A DNA stretch of 64,000 nucleotides from Magallana angulata (GCF_025612915.1 NC_069116.1:40083090-40147089), one strand, 5' to 3'. Counted from the first letter of the stretch, positions 1-12,164 are shown. Notes: generated by a model not told the origin, from the letters alone. A program made the numbers and translations.

Positions 1-397
1 AATGTAATTACAAAAAATTGCAAATAAAAAAAAAAAAAAAAAAAAGTTTTCCGGCTTGATTGCATAAGATAAATAAGGATATGTAGTAAAGTTCTAAAAA
101 AGGATAATCATAATAAATAATAATGTTGTGTTTGAAATGCTAGATTTTACATATAAATTGACAAAAAACCTATTTCAATATGTATCATCAAAATATGTAG
201 AAAATTACATCAGAAAAACTTTGAAAATAAAAATGAATAAATTGAGTCCATAATCATATCTTTTTATAGATGAATTTACTTTGATTCAAAGATGAGAGAT
301 AATTTAATTTAATTAACGTGAATAAATGTATCGAAAATATTTTTTTCAAATGTTAAACACGAAACATTTGAGGTAACAGTTGTTCATAAAAACAAAG
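1..397. other. Upstream region of GSTK1, no gene seen
   Basis: AT-rich sequence with an A-tract near 28-45. No convincing exon, TATA box or repeat with defined ends is visible. The GSTK1 promoter and 5'UTR should lie here but cannot be delimited. Confidence 0.5.
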
Positions 398-3300
398 ATG
401 GCAGCCCCCATGAAGAAAACTGTTGAACTTTTTTATGATGTAGTTTCACCCTATACGTGGATTGGATTTGAAGTTTGTATCAATTATTTGGAATGCAAAT
501 ATCAAAATTTAATACAATGCCACGGTTTCAATTTCTGACAGAAACTGCATTAATAAAAATAACCTCTATAACGTGAGCTATAACGTTATAACTATAGAAT
601 GGACTTTAGACTCTCTACGCTCTACATGTTATAAGTGGATTGGAATTGTATACCCTTGTAGGTGAAGGCTATGCCTGTCCACTTCTCAAAAGAGAATAAC
701 TTTAACGTGTTAGTTGACCAATGTTTTGCACATTTTAAATGACATGTGTATCATCTCACTTTGTTATATTAAAATAAGGGGAAATAAATGACCCGTCTGT
801 TTACAAGCAAGGCAGATGAATTGTGGATACCATTTCTTCTCTACCCCCTCCCCCTCCACTGATTTTTGTTGTTGTTTGGAACACTTGTATTTCTAAATAT
901 GTTTCTTAACATGCTGCAATAAACAAGCAAAAAATCAAATGGAATAAATCTCCTATATACTTTTTACATATCATTGAATTATATACATGTATATATTTTT
1001 TTTTTTTGTGACCTCTTTCAGTAAAATTCCCTCTACGAATTTTTGTACGAAAATTAACGGAGGTTGGAAATCTAGCAAGCTGAAATTTATTCCTAACGAA
1101 AACTTATCTGCTTATATTATTGGTTATTAATATCTAATGTTAAAATTAATAAATATTTTATATATCACAACTTTTGGAGGTATATTGCAGTTTCATGATT
1201 CCAGTATCATTTTATCTGTTCTGATCATTTTGAATTTCACATTTAGGTAGCACAACTGTAAAACTTTAGTATTAAAGAGAAAAAAAATAACAGCTTCTAC
1301 ATTGTAGGTGCTATGTCGATACAGAACAAAATGGCCAAACATGGACCTGCAGCTTAAACCATTCTTCCTTGGAGGAGTAATGAAGGAATCAGGTATGAGT
1401 TTATGTAAATATTTATTCTTTCAGTTTGAAATTATAATTTATGCTCTTATTTGTTCATCAGCCAATAATTTATATGTATATTGTCAATATTATATACACA
1501 TGGTAACAAACTTTCTACGAATTACAAGTATGTTATAGAGACATATATATTTCAAGTTTAGGAGATGATGTGCTGTTTGATCCAAATCAATGTATTTATA
1601 TGTTGAATAAAATACTTCTGAAATTAAGTTTAGGAGATTCAAATGACTAGAAATATGTGTACTTTAAAAAGTTAATTTGAACTCGGGGATGTCTTGTAGG
1701 AAACAAACCCCCAGCCATGGTTCCAAACAAAGGTGTTTATATGATAAAGGACATACAGAGATTGGGGAAATACTATGGAATTCCTCTGAACCAACCTAAG
1801 GTAAACAATCTGTAGTCCAAAAATTATTATTCTCTCCAGAAAAATGAAAGCCATGTATATTTTCTGATAGTAATTGAGGAGAGCTTTACATGGTTTGTGA
1901 TTTCAAACAGTTTAAAACTGTCATCTGTTTTTTAAAGGACACATGATATATTTGAAATGATTTAGATACTCTTTGAAATTAAAACATGCAACATATATGT
2001 ATATCTTTTAGGTAGTAGAGTTTTAAACAAATAATATCAAAACATCACTATTATTCACTTGTCAGACTTTATGATAAAATATTCGTTCAGGAAATAATTA
2101 ACATTTAAACAAACAATTTAATACATGTAATGCATAAATTAACTGGTCTGTGGGTCTGGTAATGTAATTTCATGGATGTGCAATTTCATTAAAGATCAAC
2201 AAACCAGGGTTTATTTGTCTCTAAAAATTTAAGTACATGTAGAAGGAAAAAACTAAAAAGTAAAAGGGGGTCTGGGGGTCTAGCTTATAGCTAGATTGTG
2301 TTTGAAATGCAATTATAGCAGGTTAATTATGTCCTCATAGGCGGGGAAATTCTCCCCCCCCCCCCGAAACAACCCTGAATAAACATTATGTACCAGTATA
2401 TGTTGAGGATAATGTTAATTCATGTGTGATTAGAAAAACATGTACTTTATTTTTGTGATGGTATCAACAAAATGATTAGGCACAGGTTCTGGAAACGTAG
2501 ACACACTTTCCCCAAGAGTTCCACAAATGTCCCTCCACATGACCCCCTCCCATCCCTCTCCCTCCAACAGAATGGAGTGACTCCTTGGTGAAGGTCACAT
2601 AAAAGTGGTTGCTCAAAGGTAAATCCAGACTTAAATTTTGTCTTTTCCTGTGGGGCAGGACTTTGGCAGCGTGATGTTTGGGACTCTTCCAGTCCAGAGG
2701 TTTCTAACAGCTGTGGACATGGCCCATCCCGAGTACACTGAGGAACTCTCTCGGCAATTCTGGTTCCGAATTTGGAAAAATGTATGTTGATTGAGATTTT
2801 CTTACTTATAACCAATGAAAATTTTTTGATTTAAACAGAAGAAAAAATTTAAAACAAGGTTTTCTTGTACATTCTTTTGATTAGGTTCAAAGGAAATATT
2901 CATAGCATATCAATTATTACATGTCAATATACTGGTAAATTTTTTGAAAAAAAAAATGTCTATTTTTGTAGAAATTGAATGAAAACATTTAGACGCATCA
3001 ACTCATAATATCTCTAAAACATTCCTAGTAAATGTTTGTAAAATAAAACTAGCTATATATGTATAAATAAAGCATATCTTGAGGAAAGTATCTGCAAGTA
3101 AAATCACTTTAGTCAATTGCAAAGGGGTTTAGAAAATTTGGTGACTCCCAAGACATGTATAGTATACATTACTGAGATAAATAAGCTAATCCCTGGTAAT
3201 TTACATGTATGTCAAACATGAATCTGTTTCTTTTACAGGATGAACCAGTCACTGACCCCCAGCATTATGCAGAGGTAGGAACATTTTAAAAGATTTTTTT

Positions 3301-4615
3301 TTCTCAAGTTAATATTAGAATAAGAGAAAAACTAATGTGTGTATGCATAGTTTACTTCTAAATTGGAAAAAAAGAATAAAAGCAATTGCCAGTACATGCA
3401 TCCAACTCCAAAATCATTTGATTACTGGTACATGTATATGCTTCAATTAAGCCGTTGTCTTCATGAAATCATTTTCTAGTAAATTTAAGTTATACAATAA
3501 GTGTAGAAGAAAAAGAATCACCCCTCTTCAGACTAATGGCAAACTTTTCTGATATTAATTTAATATAAACATAAGTTTATGTTGAACAAGTTTGAAGAAA
3601 TTAACATTACTTGAAATTTAGACATTTATGTTGAACAAGAAGAGATTTACATTACTGGAAAGTTAATTTCAAGAAGGGTTAAAAAAAGAAATCATTAAAA
3701 ATCATTAATATTCTCAACAACGATACTTCGATTTTCCTTGCACAATTTCATTCAATACATGTATTTTCAAGGCTGCCAAAAAAGCAGGACTATGTGATGA
3801 TGCAATAGCAACAGCACTTAAAAGAATGAAGGACCAAGATGTGAAGGACAGACTAGCTCAGTACACAAAACAGGCCCTGGATGAAGGGGTGAGTACATTT
3901 GTACTTATGTTGGGAGTGAAATACCGGAGGGGCAGGTCAAGAGCTTACAATTGGGAGGAAGCTATGTAAAAGCAATGTAAGTCTTGATATTATGCGGGAG
4001 ATCTCAAAATTGTACACTGTGCAGCGTATAGAAACTATATGTATATATTGCGCTTTATAAGTCAATACATGCATAATTATAAGGTCATGTAATAACAATA
4101 AAATAATACCTTTAAAACTCGATCCTTTCAGGCCTTTGGCAGTCCATGGATTGTGGCTCACATAAATGGGAAGAAAGAATCTATATTTGGATCAGACAGA
4201 TTTCCAATATTAGCAATGTTATTAGGCAAGTACATATACCAGCATACATTGTATGACATGATTTTATATTCAGGTGGAGCTGATCAAAAGATGACAATCT
4301 TTGAGTGGTAATTTTTTATTACTACGGTGACTACATGTAGACATGGCTTAATTGCAAAGGAGTCAAATATCCCTCATCCCTTAAAACATGAATTTGAACA
4401 TAATTGCAACTTTCATTGAATGTGCCAGTTTTGTAATTTGAACTCTTAAAAGGAAAATTCTGTAGTTGATATGCATATATTTGTAATTTATCAGTTAATG
4501 TCCATTTCGTCCATCTTGTATACACATCCAAAATGAAAATGAAATTTATTTTTTACCTTCTAATTTTTCAGAAGAAGAATGGCATGGCCCATTAAAGGAA
4601 TTATCGAAGCTGTAA
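398..4615 (+). CDS. GSTK1: Glutathione S-transferase kappa 1-like, complete 8-exon gene
   Basis: Coding exons read from splice signals and frame: 398-472, 1308-1392, 1700-1800, 2659-2781, 3239-3274, 3772-3888, 4132-4225, 4572-4615. They total 675 nt, or 224 aa, close to the ~226 aa of vertebrate GSTK1. The N-terminus carries the family's [13 protein letters not shown] motif, whose Ser is the expected glutathione-activating residue of this thioredoxin-fold (DsbA-like) enzyme. Further conserved blocks are LCRY, GNKPP, the [13 protein letters not shown] region and a C-terminal FGSDR segment. Kappa GSTs are mitochondrial or peroxisomal glutathione conjugation/peroxidase enzymes; the C-terminus SKL matches a peroxisomal PTS1 signal. 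Intron 7 appears to use a GC donor (AG|GCAAGT), because only that choice gives the family-like C-terminus [14 protein letters not shown] poly(A) signal AATAAA lies at 4839. The family call is firm; the exact ends of exons 7 and 8 are slightly less so. Confidence 0.93.
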
Positions 4616-4838
4616 TTAAGCAAGGCATATGCTTTGGAAAATTCTTTGAGGTCAAACTAAGCGGTGGCAGCAAAGTCATAAATGGCAGGAATTATGAGTT
4701 GTGTGTAACTACATACATGTATGCTGTTACAATGTACCATAAACCAATAATAATCCTAGTGAAAGAAGTAATTGGTGTGATTGAATCTGTGATACATTAT
4801 TTTGTAATTACTTTATACGTGTACTATGTTTTGCCGAT

Positions 4839-4844
4839 AATAAA
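4839..4844 (+). terminator. Probable GSTK1 poly(A) signal
   Basis: AATAAA about 225 bp downstream of the GSTK1 stop. The equivalent motif persists in the decayed copy near 25213. Confidence 0.5.
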
Positions 4845-5752
4845 AGTGAAATTGATGCAGTTGCATTTTATTATTAAATGCATGTCTTTTGACATTGTCC
4901 TTTTTATTTTTTGTTTTTTGTGTCCAAGTCATATCTTTTACACTGTGGTCTAGAATGGTTGAAACCTGGTTAGCTGATGCATGTTTTAGGGAGGCCGTGT
5001 CACAACCCAAAAGTAAGTCATGTTGGCCTTGTTGTGGAATCTTACTGCACATACTCAAATCATGTCTGGATCATTTCTTGGACAATGTGAGGCTTAGAAT
5101 CTCTACGAATCTTAAAGAATGATTTAAGAAGTAGGTCACTCTGGCCTCGTTTTGTAATGTAATGGTTTCATGTACTAGTATAAAGTTATAATTGTATTTT
5201 GGAAATTTTTCTATGATGATTTATTAAATTCACTGTGTTTTTGACATAGTATTTCTCCACAAAATGATACAAATCGTGAACACAGGTGCTTGGGACAGGA
5301 CCGACCCCTTCCACTTAGCATCATCATGGAATTTAGACTGGCAATGCCTGTCTGATATGCGCGATATATAGACAGAGGACCAGTCAACATGGAATTCAAA
5401 GGATTTGGAAAACGTTGTCAGGGTCTACTTACTTAGTCTATATCACAGTTCCTGTGAGGGCAGATTGACAATAAAATAAATAAAACATATCTATTTCCAT
5501 TTGATATTTACTTTTATTTAATGTTACAATATAAATTGCATAAAAGCACATTTACATAACAATTGACCTGCATGTTTTTTAATTTAATTTCAAACATTAA
5601 TTTGGTCATGAACAGTTTCATTAATTTATTTAAACAAGAAAGATTATTGCAAAAATGCCGGATATGTAATGCTTTGTTTAACTTGCTGTCTATAGAAAGT
5701 ACATGTACATGTTATAAGTTTGAAGAGAAAATTTATTTTGTCTCCATACACC
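4845..5752. other. GSTK1 3' flank, part of the duplicated segment
   Basis: No gene seen. Sequence up to about 5270 reappears, diverged, at about 25200-25710 behind the decayed GSTK1 copy, so the source segment of the duplication runs from GSTK1 intron 3 to about 5270. The array of small-gene units starts abruptly at 5753. Confidence 0.55.
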
Positions 5753-6045
5753 ACGAAATCCAGTCTCAAAAGTGGCGATATAATTACCGATTTTTTGCGT
5801 CAGGGCGCTGAATTGACCCTACATGTATCGTACAGGTTCCGTAAATTTAGATAGGGTCTCTAAACGGGGCGCCTAACGCCCAAACTAGGAGGTATGGCAT
5901 TTAGCTGAGACCTGGTCCTCAAGGTTACAAGTGTCCCCTGACGGAATCTGGTCTCAAAAGTGGCGATATAGGTGCCTATTTTTGGCGCCAGGGCACTGAG
6001 TTGGCCCTATCATACAGGTTCCATACATTAAGATAGGGTCTGCAT
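5753..6045 (+). repeat. Dimeric repeat at unit start
   Basis: Two related ~190-bp halves. Each contains AAAGTGGCGATATA, then a TTTTTxGCG-rich block, CAGGGC, CTGA, TTGxCCCT, ACAGGTTCC and AGATAGGGTCT. The halves begin near 5763 and 5953. The same dimer opens the other units near 9675, 13586 and 22333. No coding potential; its origin is not recognised. Confidence 0.6.
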
Positions 6046-6154
6046 TAGATCGGTGTGCTGTCGCTGTGACTTTATTTAGGTGTTGAATCATTATTTTTTT
6101 AAAGATGTGGTATCATAACTGCAACGGTTTGTGGATACAAACCAGTTGAATAAC

Positions 6155-6290
6155 TCTGTCTGTGGCTCAATGGGTGTAGCCTAGACCTACCGACTCGCAG
6201 GTCCCGAGTTTGTATACCGAAGGGACTTTAATAATCTATTTTCATGAATAACTGTAAGATTTAAAAAAGTTGATCCCCCCCCCCCCTCTC
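6155..6290 (+). mobile_element. tRNA-derived SINE-like head, unit A
   Basis: Box A-like TGGCTCAATGG at 6163-6173 and box B-like GAGTTTGTATACC at 6206-6218 have tRNA-like spacing. They are followed by a tail containing TAAGATTTAAAAAAGTTGAT and a poly-C/poly-A run. The stem pairs GGCT/AGCC and GACCT/AGGTC resemble D and anticodon arms. It is not a functional tRNA because the acceptor arm does not pair. Confidence 0.6.
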
Positions 6291-6739
6291 CAAAAAAAAA
6301 ATTGAATTAATTCTTTTCTGTCATTTTAAATTCGAACACCTGCTGGAAACCCATATTTTTAAGTGATTTAAAGTGATTTAAACATCAGATTAAATTGAAC
6401 TTTGTATTGATAATATATATATATATACTAAATAATGGTTGTATATGAAAAACAGATACATATGTATCATGTAGTCATAATTTAAATTGGCTCAAAAAGA
6501 TGATGTCGCTCGATGTCACGGAACGAAGAAGCGAGAGGTAAATAAATGCAAAAATATTTAAACTCATTTCCCATATCTTTATACAGAGTAGTTAAATATA
6601 GCCTTAAAATGGCCACAATCATCCGGACCTCTTGATTAACAAACACAATTAACCGACAACGTGTTATAGAATCCATACAAAGCAGGACGATGCATGTGGA
6701 AAAAAGACTAAATCCGGAAAACATCAACTTTTTTGTTTG

Positions 6740-6800
6740 TTTTTTCGTGACGTCGTCTCGATGCGCATCATAATGACATGACGTCATAAACGTCGCGAAC
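6740..6800 (+). promoter_or_regulatory. CRE/ATF-like promoter block of copy A
   Basis: TGACGTCG at 6748-6755 and a palindromic TGACGTCA at 6779-6786 flank an NRF1-like ATGCGCATC, about 100 bp upstream of the copy A start codon. The block is kept in all three gene copies, so it is a likely core promoter (inference). Confidence 0.5.
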
Positions 6801-6878
6801 TATTATCGTTGTCAATCGACAGATAAACACACGCTCTTATCGGCAAAATCAATTGCAAGGATTCTATTACTGATCAAG

Positions 6879-8081
6879 ATGGAGAAAGCAGGGTTCGAGG
6901 GTCGGTTGCGTTCACTGTTGGTGGACTACTTGTCCTCCACAAACACACGGACAATGACGCCCGTGGTATGTTTGCTATTTATACTTTTTGTTGTTTGCTT
7001 ATGGTTTTAAAGACCTTAACATTGCTTCATCGCATTGCATATACACAATTTGACATATTAATTTCGAATTCTGGGCTTTTAAAATTAATTCTTTTACTTA
7101 ATGTTTTTTTTTTTTTACAGAGGAAACACATTCTGCAGCTGGTGATGTTTCTGTATGGAGAGGAGAATTTTGATCAACTTGGTAGATTCTCTTACTCCAA
7201 GAACAAAGAAGTTGCTGGTGTGTAAATAATACACTGCTCAAGATTTCATTCTAATCTAGATGTGACCCGAGTTACCTTTTTTAATTCATGGGTTTTCTTA
7301 ATTCTAATGGACCAGTTATTTATTACCCTGACGATAATTAGTTTTAATTTCAGATCAACAAAGGAAGTACGTTTTGTTCGGCTTTCTCTTCATGGAGGCG
7401 TTGAAGAAACACACGGTGACAGAGACGGACTTTACCACCCTCCAGAGAATGTGGGGGCAGCATATCCTGTCCCTGGTCAACAACGGTATGTACATGGTTT
7501 AATTCTTATTCAATTTGACACTGCTTTTGATTGTAATTATGAAATTATTATCAAAAAGATTGTGTTCGATTCCTTATGCATGATTTTTTTTCTTTTTCTT
7601 ACAGAAATGACAAAGACAGCTGAAAGATACGAAAGGATTCTTCATAACAGCGAGGAGACAATTTTTAACGTATGTATTTGATTGCATGTTAAATACATAT
7701 TTATGTCTTTCCAAAAATGCATCTAAATTAATATCAAATTTGAAATATCCCAATATTTAAGGCGTTATAAACTATTTTTGCCAGCATTTTTTTTTATTCT
7801 TCGAAGAAACTTTAAAGACTTTAGACAAAAAAATGCGTATCATAATTGGATGTTTCTCCATTCTGTAGATCAAACGATTTCAGCGAAATCTGGAAAGAAC
7901 GAAAGCAAGCGAACCAAATACAGAGAGCCTATCCATTGGTCACGTGGCAAAGATTAAAGTTTGTCCGTTTCGCTTTAGAAGACCCAGGTTATTTGAGAGA
8001 ATTGCAATGTCACTGAAGAAAAAGTTTGGCCGAGGAGATTCGAAAGACTTTTTGATGTTGAAGTTCCATGGCATTCAGTAA
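6879..8081 (+). CDS. Unrecognised 197-aa protein, tandem copy A
   Basis: Five coding exons: 6879-6965, 7121-7217, 7354-7485, 7605-7669 and 7869-8081 (594 nt, 197 aa), all with GT-AG introns and consistent phases. The protein starts MEKAGFEGRLRSLLVDYL and ends with LMLKFHGIQ. It is mostly predicted helical, has no signal peptide or membrane segment, and has a basic C-terminal third with runs such as FRFRRPR and LKKKFGRG. The central exon carries a hydrophobic KYVLFGFLFMEAL stretch and an invariant MWGQHILSLVNN. I do not recognise the family; a helical death-fold or adaptor domain was considered but no motif supports it. Intact reading frames in three copies argue for a real gene. The 3'UTR holds five mini-hairpins, then AATAAA at 8242. 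Confidence 0.75.
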
Positions 8082-8083
8082 AT

Positions 8084-8240
8084 GTGGCGTTTTAGTCACT
8101 TGATTATATGGATCTCAGTTGTGGCGTTTTAGTCACGTGGCAATTGAACTTTGTTTTTGTTGTGGTGCTTTTGTCACCTTTACCATGTGGCGTTTTAGTC
8201 ACTTGGGGGAGGGGTTGGGGTGTTGTGGCGTTTTAGTCAC
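8084..8240 (+). promoter_or_regulatory. Five mini-hairpins in the 3'UTR of copy A
   Basis: GTGGCGTTTTAGTCAC at 8084-8099, 8121-8136, 8187-8202 and 8225-8240, with a variant GTGGTGCTTTTGTCAC at 8162-8177. Each can form a 5-bp stem GTGGC/GTCAC (one G-U in RNA) closed by a 6-nt loop. They start 3 nt after the stop and end just before AATAAA. Confidence 0.7.
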
Positions 8241-8241
8241 C

Positions 8242-8247
8242 AATAAA
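8242..8247 (+). terminator. Poly(A) signal of copy A
   Basis: AATAAA directly after the last 3'UTR hairpin. The same placement is seen in copies B (12159) and C (20710). Confidence 0.6.
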
Positions 8248-9095
8248 ATCATTTAAAATATCTGTTAATTGTGTTTTCTTGCTTTTTCAAAGATTATTTT
8301 ATTATCAAATTTCATGAAAATTTAGAAGAAAAATGCTTGCTTGGCATACTTGTATATTCAATAAAATTACAGCTTAACATGCACGTCATTATGAAATAAA
8401 TGAAAACTTAATAAACTTGATGCTTAATTGTATTTCGGTATATGAATTACTTTTAATTTTAAAAACACATTTATATCGGTGGCTTGCTTCACCAATCTGT
8501 TCGAGACGTCATCAGTTGATGTGTACTAATATCTTCTTGTCATAATTTTGCGACCTGGGTTTGTTTTCTGCATCGAACTTTTAAATAAGCAATGAATTGT
8601 CAACTTTCAAATATCATGATTTGCACGTGAACGTGTATAAACTTTTTTGAAAACTGCAAAATGTTATTACTTTTCTTGACTGTAATTGTTATAATTGTCA
8701 TGTATTGCTGCTTTATTTCTCATCAATGATAATTCAATGAGTTATATACACAGTACCAGAGACATAAATACATTTAACACTGTCTCTGACTGTACATCGC
8801 ATATTTCGAGTAATATCTAATAAATACCACCTACATGTATGATATACAGAAATCCATCATTTTGCAGACACTAATTAAAAAAGATAGATGTATTGTAAGT
8901 TATAATTGATACTGCAGTGTTAAATATAAAATAAAATGATATTGAAAGGCAAATTTTACCATTAATCAATTATTACAATGTACATATACATGTATCATGT
9001 ACATGTATACATGTATTAAACGACCCCCCCCCCCCCCCCGGGCCCAACCGCAAACACTTAATACAGAGCTAAACATTACTTTCATTAAGTTATTG

Positions 9096-9156
<61 letters not shown>

Positions 9157-9674
9157 ATTTATAGTCTGTCCTAAATTACTGCTTCCATCACTTATTGATG
9201 ATTTGGAATAAAAATACACATACCTGTAAAAGAAGTACAGTTGAAATCAGTGAAATGGAAAAAATCAAGATATCTTCATTGACAAATGATCCCTTTTCAC
9301 TCATAAAATTTCACCGGAACGAAAACAAATTTCTTACGGAGATTTATAATGGGAAATGTTTACATCTCTTCTCCATTCGGAAGTACTCGGGACACCTCGC
9401 ACATTTTTTCAACGTTATTATCCGGGCTTATTAATGGCTGATGCAATGCAAAATCCCCGTAGACTTTCTATTTTGAGATGTGTATTGAAAACTGAAGCGG
9501 TGGATGGGGCGTTTCAAAACAGATAATTTGGACATTTTTCATATTATTAGATGAAAGTAGTTTGAGCACAAAGGTATTTATTATTATCGAAATACATGCA
9601 AAAAGTGGTGGAAGCAAGAACTCGCGACAGAGTATAGCTGAGACCGAATTCTTTGGGGGTACGGCTGTCCCCTG
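8248..9674. other. Spacer of unit A with CT microsatellite
   Basis: A (CT)n tract at about 9098-9153 follows a poly-C run near 9024-9040. A 79-codon open frame at 9195-9434 recurs in unit C but is frame-broken in unit B, so it is not called a gene. Nothing else is recognised. Confidence 0.6.
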
Positions 9675-10069
9675 ACGAAATCCAGTCTCAAAAGTGGCGA
9701 TATAATTACCGATTTTTTGCGTCAGGGCCCTGAATTGACGCTACATGTATCGTACAGGTTCCGTAAATTTAGATAGGGTCTCTAAACGGGACGCCTAGCG
9801 CCCAAACTAGGAGGTATGCCATTTAGCTGAGACCCGGTCCTCAAGGTTACAAGTGTCCCCTGACGGAATCTGGTCTCAAAAGTGGCGATATAGGTGCCTA
9901 TTTTTGGCACCAGGGCACTGAGTTGGCCCTATTATACAGGTTCCATACATTAAGATAGGGTCTGCATTAGATCGATGTGCTGTCGCTGTGACTTTATTCA
10001 GGTGTTTAATCATTATTTTTTTAAAGATGTGGTATCATAACTGCAACGGTGTGTGGATACAAACCAGTT

Positions 10070-10215
10070 GAATAACTGTCTGTGGCTCAATGGGTGTAGC
10101 CTAGACCTACCGACTCGCAGGTCCCGAGTTTGAATACCGAAGGGACTCTAATTTATTTTCATGAATAACTGTAAGATTTAAAAAAGTTGACCCCCCCCCC
10201 AAAAAAAAAAAAAAA
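10070..10215 (+). mobile_element. tRNA-derived SINE-like head, unit B
   Basis: Box A-like TGGCTCAATGG at 10083-10093 and box B-like GAGTTTGAATACC at 10126-10138, with the same tail as in unit A. Confidence 0.6.
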
Positions 10216-10669
10216 TTGAATTAATTCTTTTCGGTCATTTTAAATTCGAACACCTGCTGGAAACCCATATTTTTAAGTAATTTAAAGTAATTTAAACATC
10301 AGATTAAATTGAACTTTGTATTGATAATATATATGTACTAAATAATAGTTGTATATAGTTTCTTCCTAAACAGATATCATCTATGAAAAACAGATATAAT
10401 GTAGTCATCATTTAAATTGGCTCAAAAAGATGATGTCGCTCGATGTCACGGAACGAAGAAGCGAGAGGTAAATAAATGCAAAAATATCTAAACTCATTTC
10501 CCATATCTTTATATAGAGTAGGTAAATATAGCCTTAAAATGACCACAATCATCCGGACCTCTTGATTAACAAACACGACTAACCGACAACGTGTTATAGA
10601 ATCCATACAAAGCAGGACGATGCATGTGGAAAAAAGACTAAATCCGGAAAACATCAACTTTTTTGTTTG

Positions 10670-10725
10670 TTTTTTCGTGACGTCGTCTCGATGCGCATCA
10701 TAATGACATGACGTCATAAACGTCG
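10670..10725 (+). promoter_or_regulatory. CRE/ATF-like promoter block of copy B
   Basis: TGACGTCG followed by ATGCGCATC and a palindromic TGACGTCA at 10709-10716, as in copy A. The distance to the start codon is about 7 nt shorter because of a small deletion. Confidence 0.5.
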
Positions 10726-10801
10726 CGAACTATTATCGTTGTCAATCGAAAGATAAACACACGCTCTTATCGATATTGCAAGGATTCTATTACTGATCAA
10801 G

Positions 10802-11998
10802 ATGGAGAAAGCAGGGTTCGAGGGTCGGTTGCGTTCACTGTTGGTGGACTACTTGTCCTCCACAAACACACGGACAATGACGCCCGTGGTATGTTTGCTA
10901 TTTATACTTTTTGTTGTTTGCTTATGGTTTTAAAGACCTTAACATTGCTTCATCGCATTGCATATACACAATCTGACATATTAATTTCGAATTCTGGGCT
11001 TTTAAAATTAATTCTTTTACTTAATGTTGTTTTTACAGAGGAAACACATTCTGCAGCTGGTGATGTTTCTGTATGGAGAGGAGAATTTTGATCAACTTGG
11101 TAGATTCTCTTACTCCAAGAACAAAGAAGTTGCTGGTATGTAAATAATACACTGCTCAAGATTTCATTCTAATCTAGATGTGACCCGAGTTACCTTTTTT
11201 AATTCATGGTTTTTCTTAGTTCTAATGGACCAGATATTTATTACCCTGACGATAATTAGTTTTAATTTCAGATCAACAAAGGAAGTACGTTTTGTTCGGC
11301 TTTCTCTTCATGGAGGCGTTGAAGATGCACACGATGACAGAGACGGACTTGACCACCCTCCAGAGAATGTGGGGGCAGCATATCCTGTCCCTGGTCAACA
11401 ACGGTATGTACATGGTTTAACTCTTATTCAATTTGACACTGCTTTTGATTGTAATTATGAAATTATTATCAAAAAGATTGTGTTCGATTCCTTATGCATG
11501 ATTTTTTTTCTTTTCCTTACAGAAATGACAAAGACAGCTGAAAGATACGAAAGGATTCTTCATAACAGCGAGGAGACAAGTTTTAACGTATGTATTTGAT
11601 TGCATGTTAAATACATATTGATGTCTTTCCAAAAATGCATCTAAATTAATATCAAATTTGAAATATCCCAATATTTAAGGCGTTATAAACTATTTTTGCC
11701 AGCATTTTTTTTATTCTTCGAAGAAACTTTAAAAACTTTAATCAAAAAAATGCTTATCATAATTGGATGTTTCTCCATTTTGTAGATCAAACGATTTCAG
11801 CGAAATCTGGAAAGAACGAAAGCAAGCGAACCAAATACAGAGAGCCTATCCATTGGTCACGTGACAAAGATTAAAGTCTGTCCGTTTCGCTTTAGAAGAC
11901 CCAGGTTATTTGAGAGAATTGCAACGTCACTGAAGAAAAAGTTTGGCCGAGGAGATTCGAAAGACTTTTTGATGCTGAAGTTCCATGGCATTCAGTAA
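10802..11998 (+). CDS. Unrecognised 197-aa protein, tandem copy B
   Basis: Exons 10802-10888, 11039-11135, 11272-11403, 11523-11587 and 11786-11998, with the same phases and length as copy A. By eye it differs from copy A by about six residues: in exon 3 KKHTV becomes KMHTM and DFT becomes DLT; in exon 4 TIFN becomes TSFN; in exon 5 HVAK becomes HVTK and IAMS becomes IATS. The frame is intact, with canonical splice sites throughout. It is probably a functional recent paralogue; function unknown. Confidence 0.75.
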
Positions 11999-12000
11999 AG

Positions 12001-12157
12001 GTGGCGTTTTAGTCATTTGGTTATATGGATCTCAGTTGTGGCGTTTTAGTCACGTGGCAATTGAACTTTGTTTTTGTTGTGGTGCTTTTGTCACCTTTAC
12101 CATGTGGCGTTTTAGTCACTTAGGGGAGGGGTTGGGGTGTTGTGGCGTTTTAGTCAC
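12001..12157 (+). promoter_or_regulatory. Five mini-hairpins in the 3'UTR of copy B
   Basis: The same series as copy A. The first copy is slightly changed (GTGGCGTTTTAGTCAT at 12001-12016) and the last, at 12142-12157, is perfect. A poly(A) signal AATAAA follows at 12159. Confidence 0.65.
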
Positions 12158-12164
12158 CAATAAA

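Noticed and set aside
4579-4953. 124-codon frame overlapping the last GSTK1 exon
   Set aside because: Uses the wrong frame. The homologous frame ends at 4615, and the tail of this frame has no similarity to GSTs.
6155-6235. Functional tRNA gene
   Set aside because: Boxes A and B are present, but the acceptor ends do not pair and the anticodon loop is wrong in size.
6482-6787. 101-codon minus-strand frame repeated at 10412-10717
   Set aside because: It overlaps the promoter and CRE block of the small gene, has no recognisable domain, and is broken in unit C. Its conservation is explained by the duplication.
6879-8081. Death-effector or CARD-type domain in the unknown gene
   Set aside because: A helical pattern is possible, but none of the conserved death-fold positions visible in the nearby CARDs could be matched.
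9195-9434. 79-codon frame recurring in the array spacers (also 13151-13345 and 21855-22094)
   Set aside because: The unit B copy has a one-base length change in an A-run that alters its start. No splice context or domain; similarity follows from the recent duplication.
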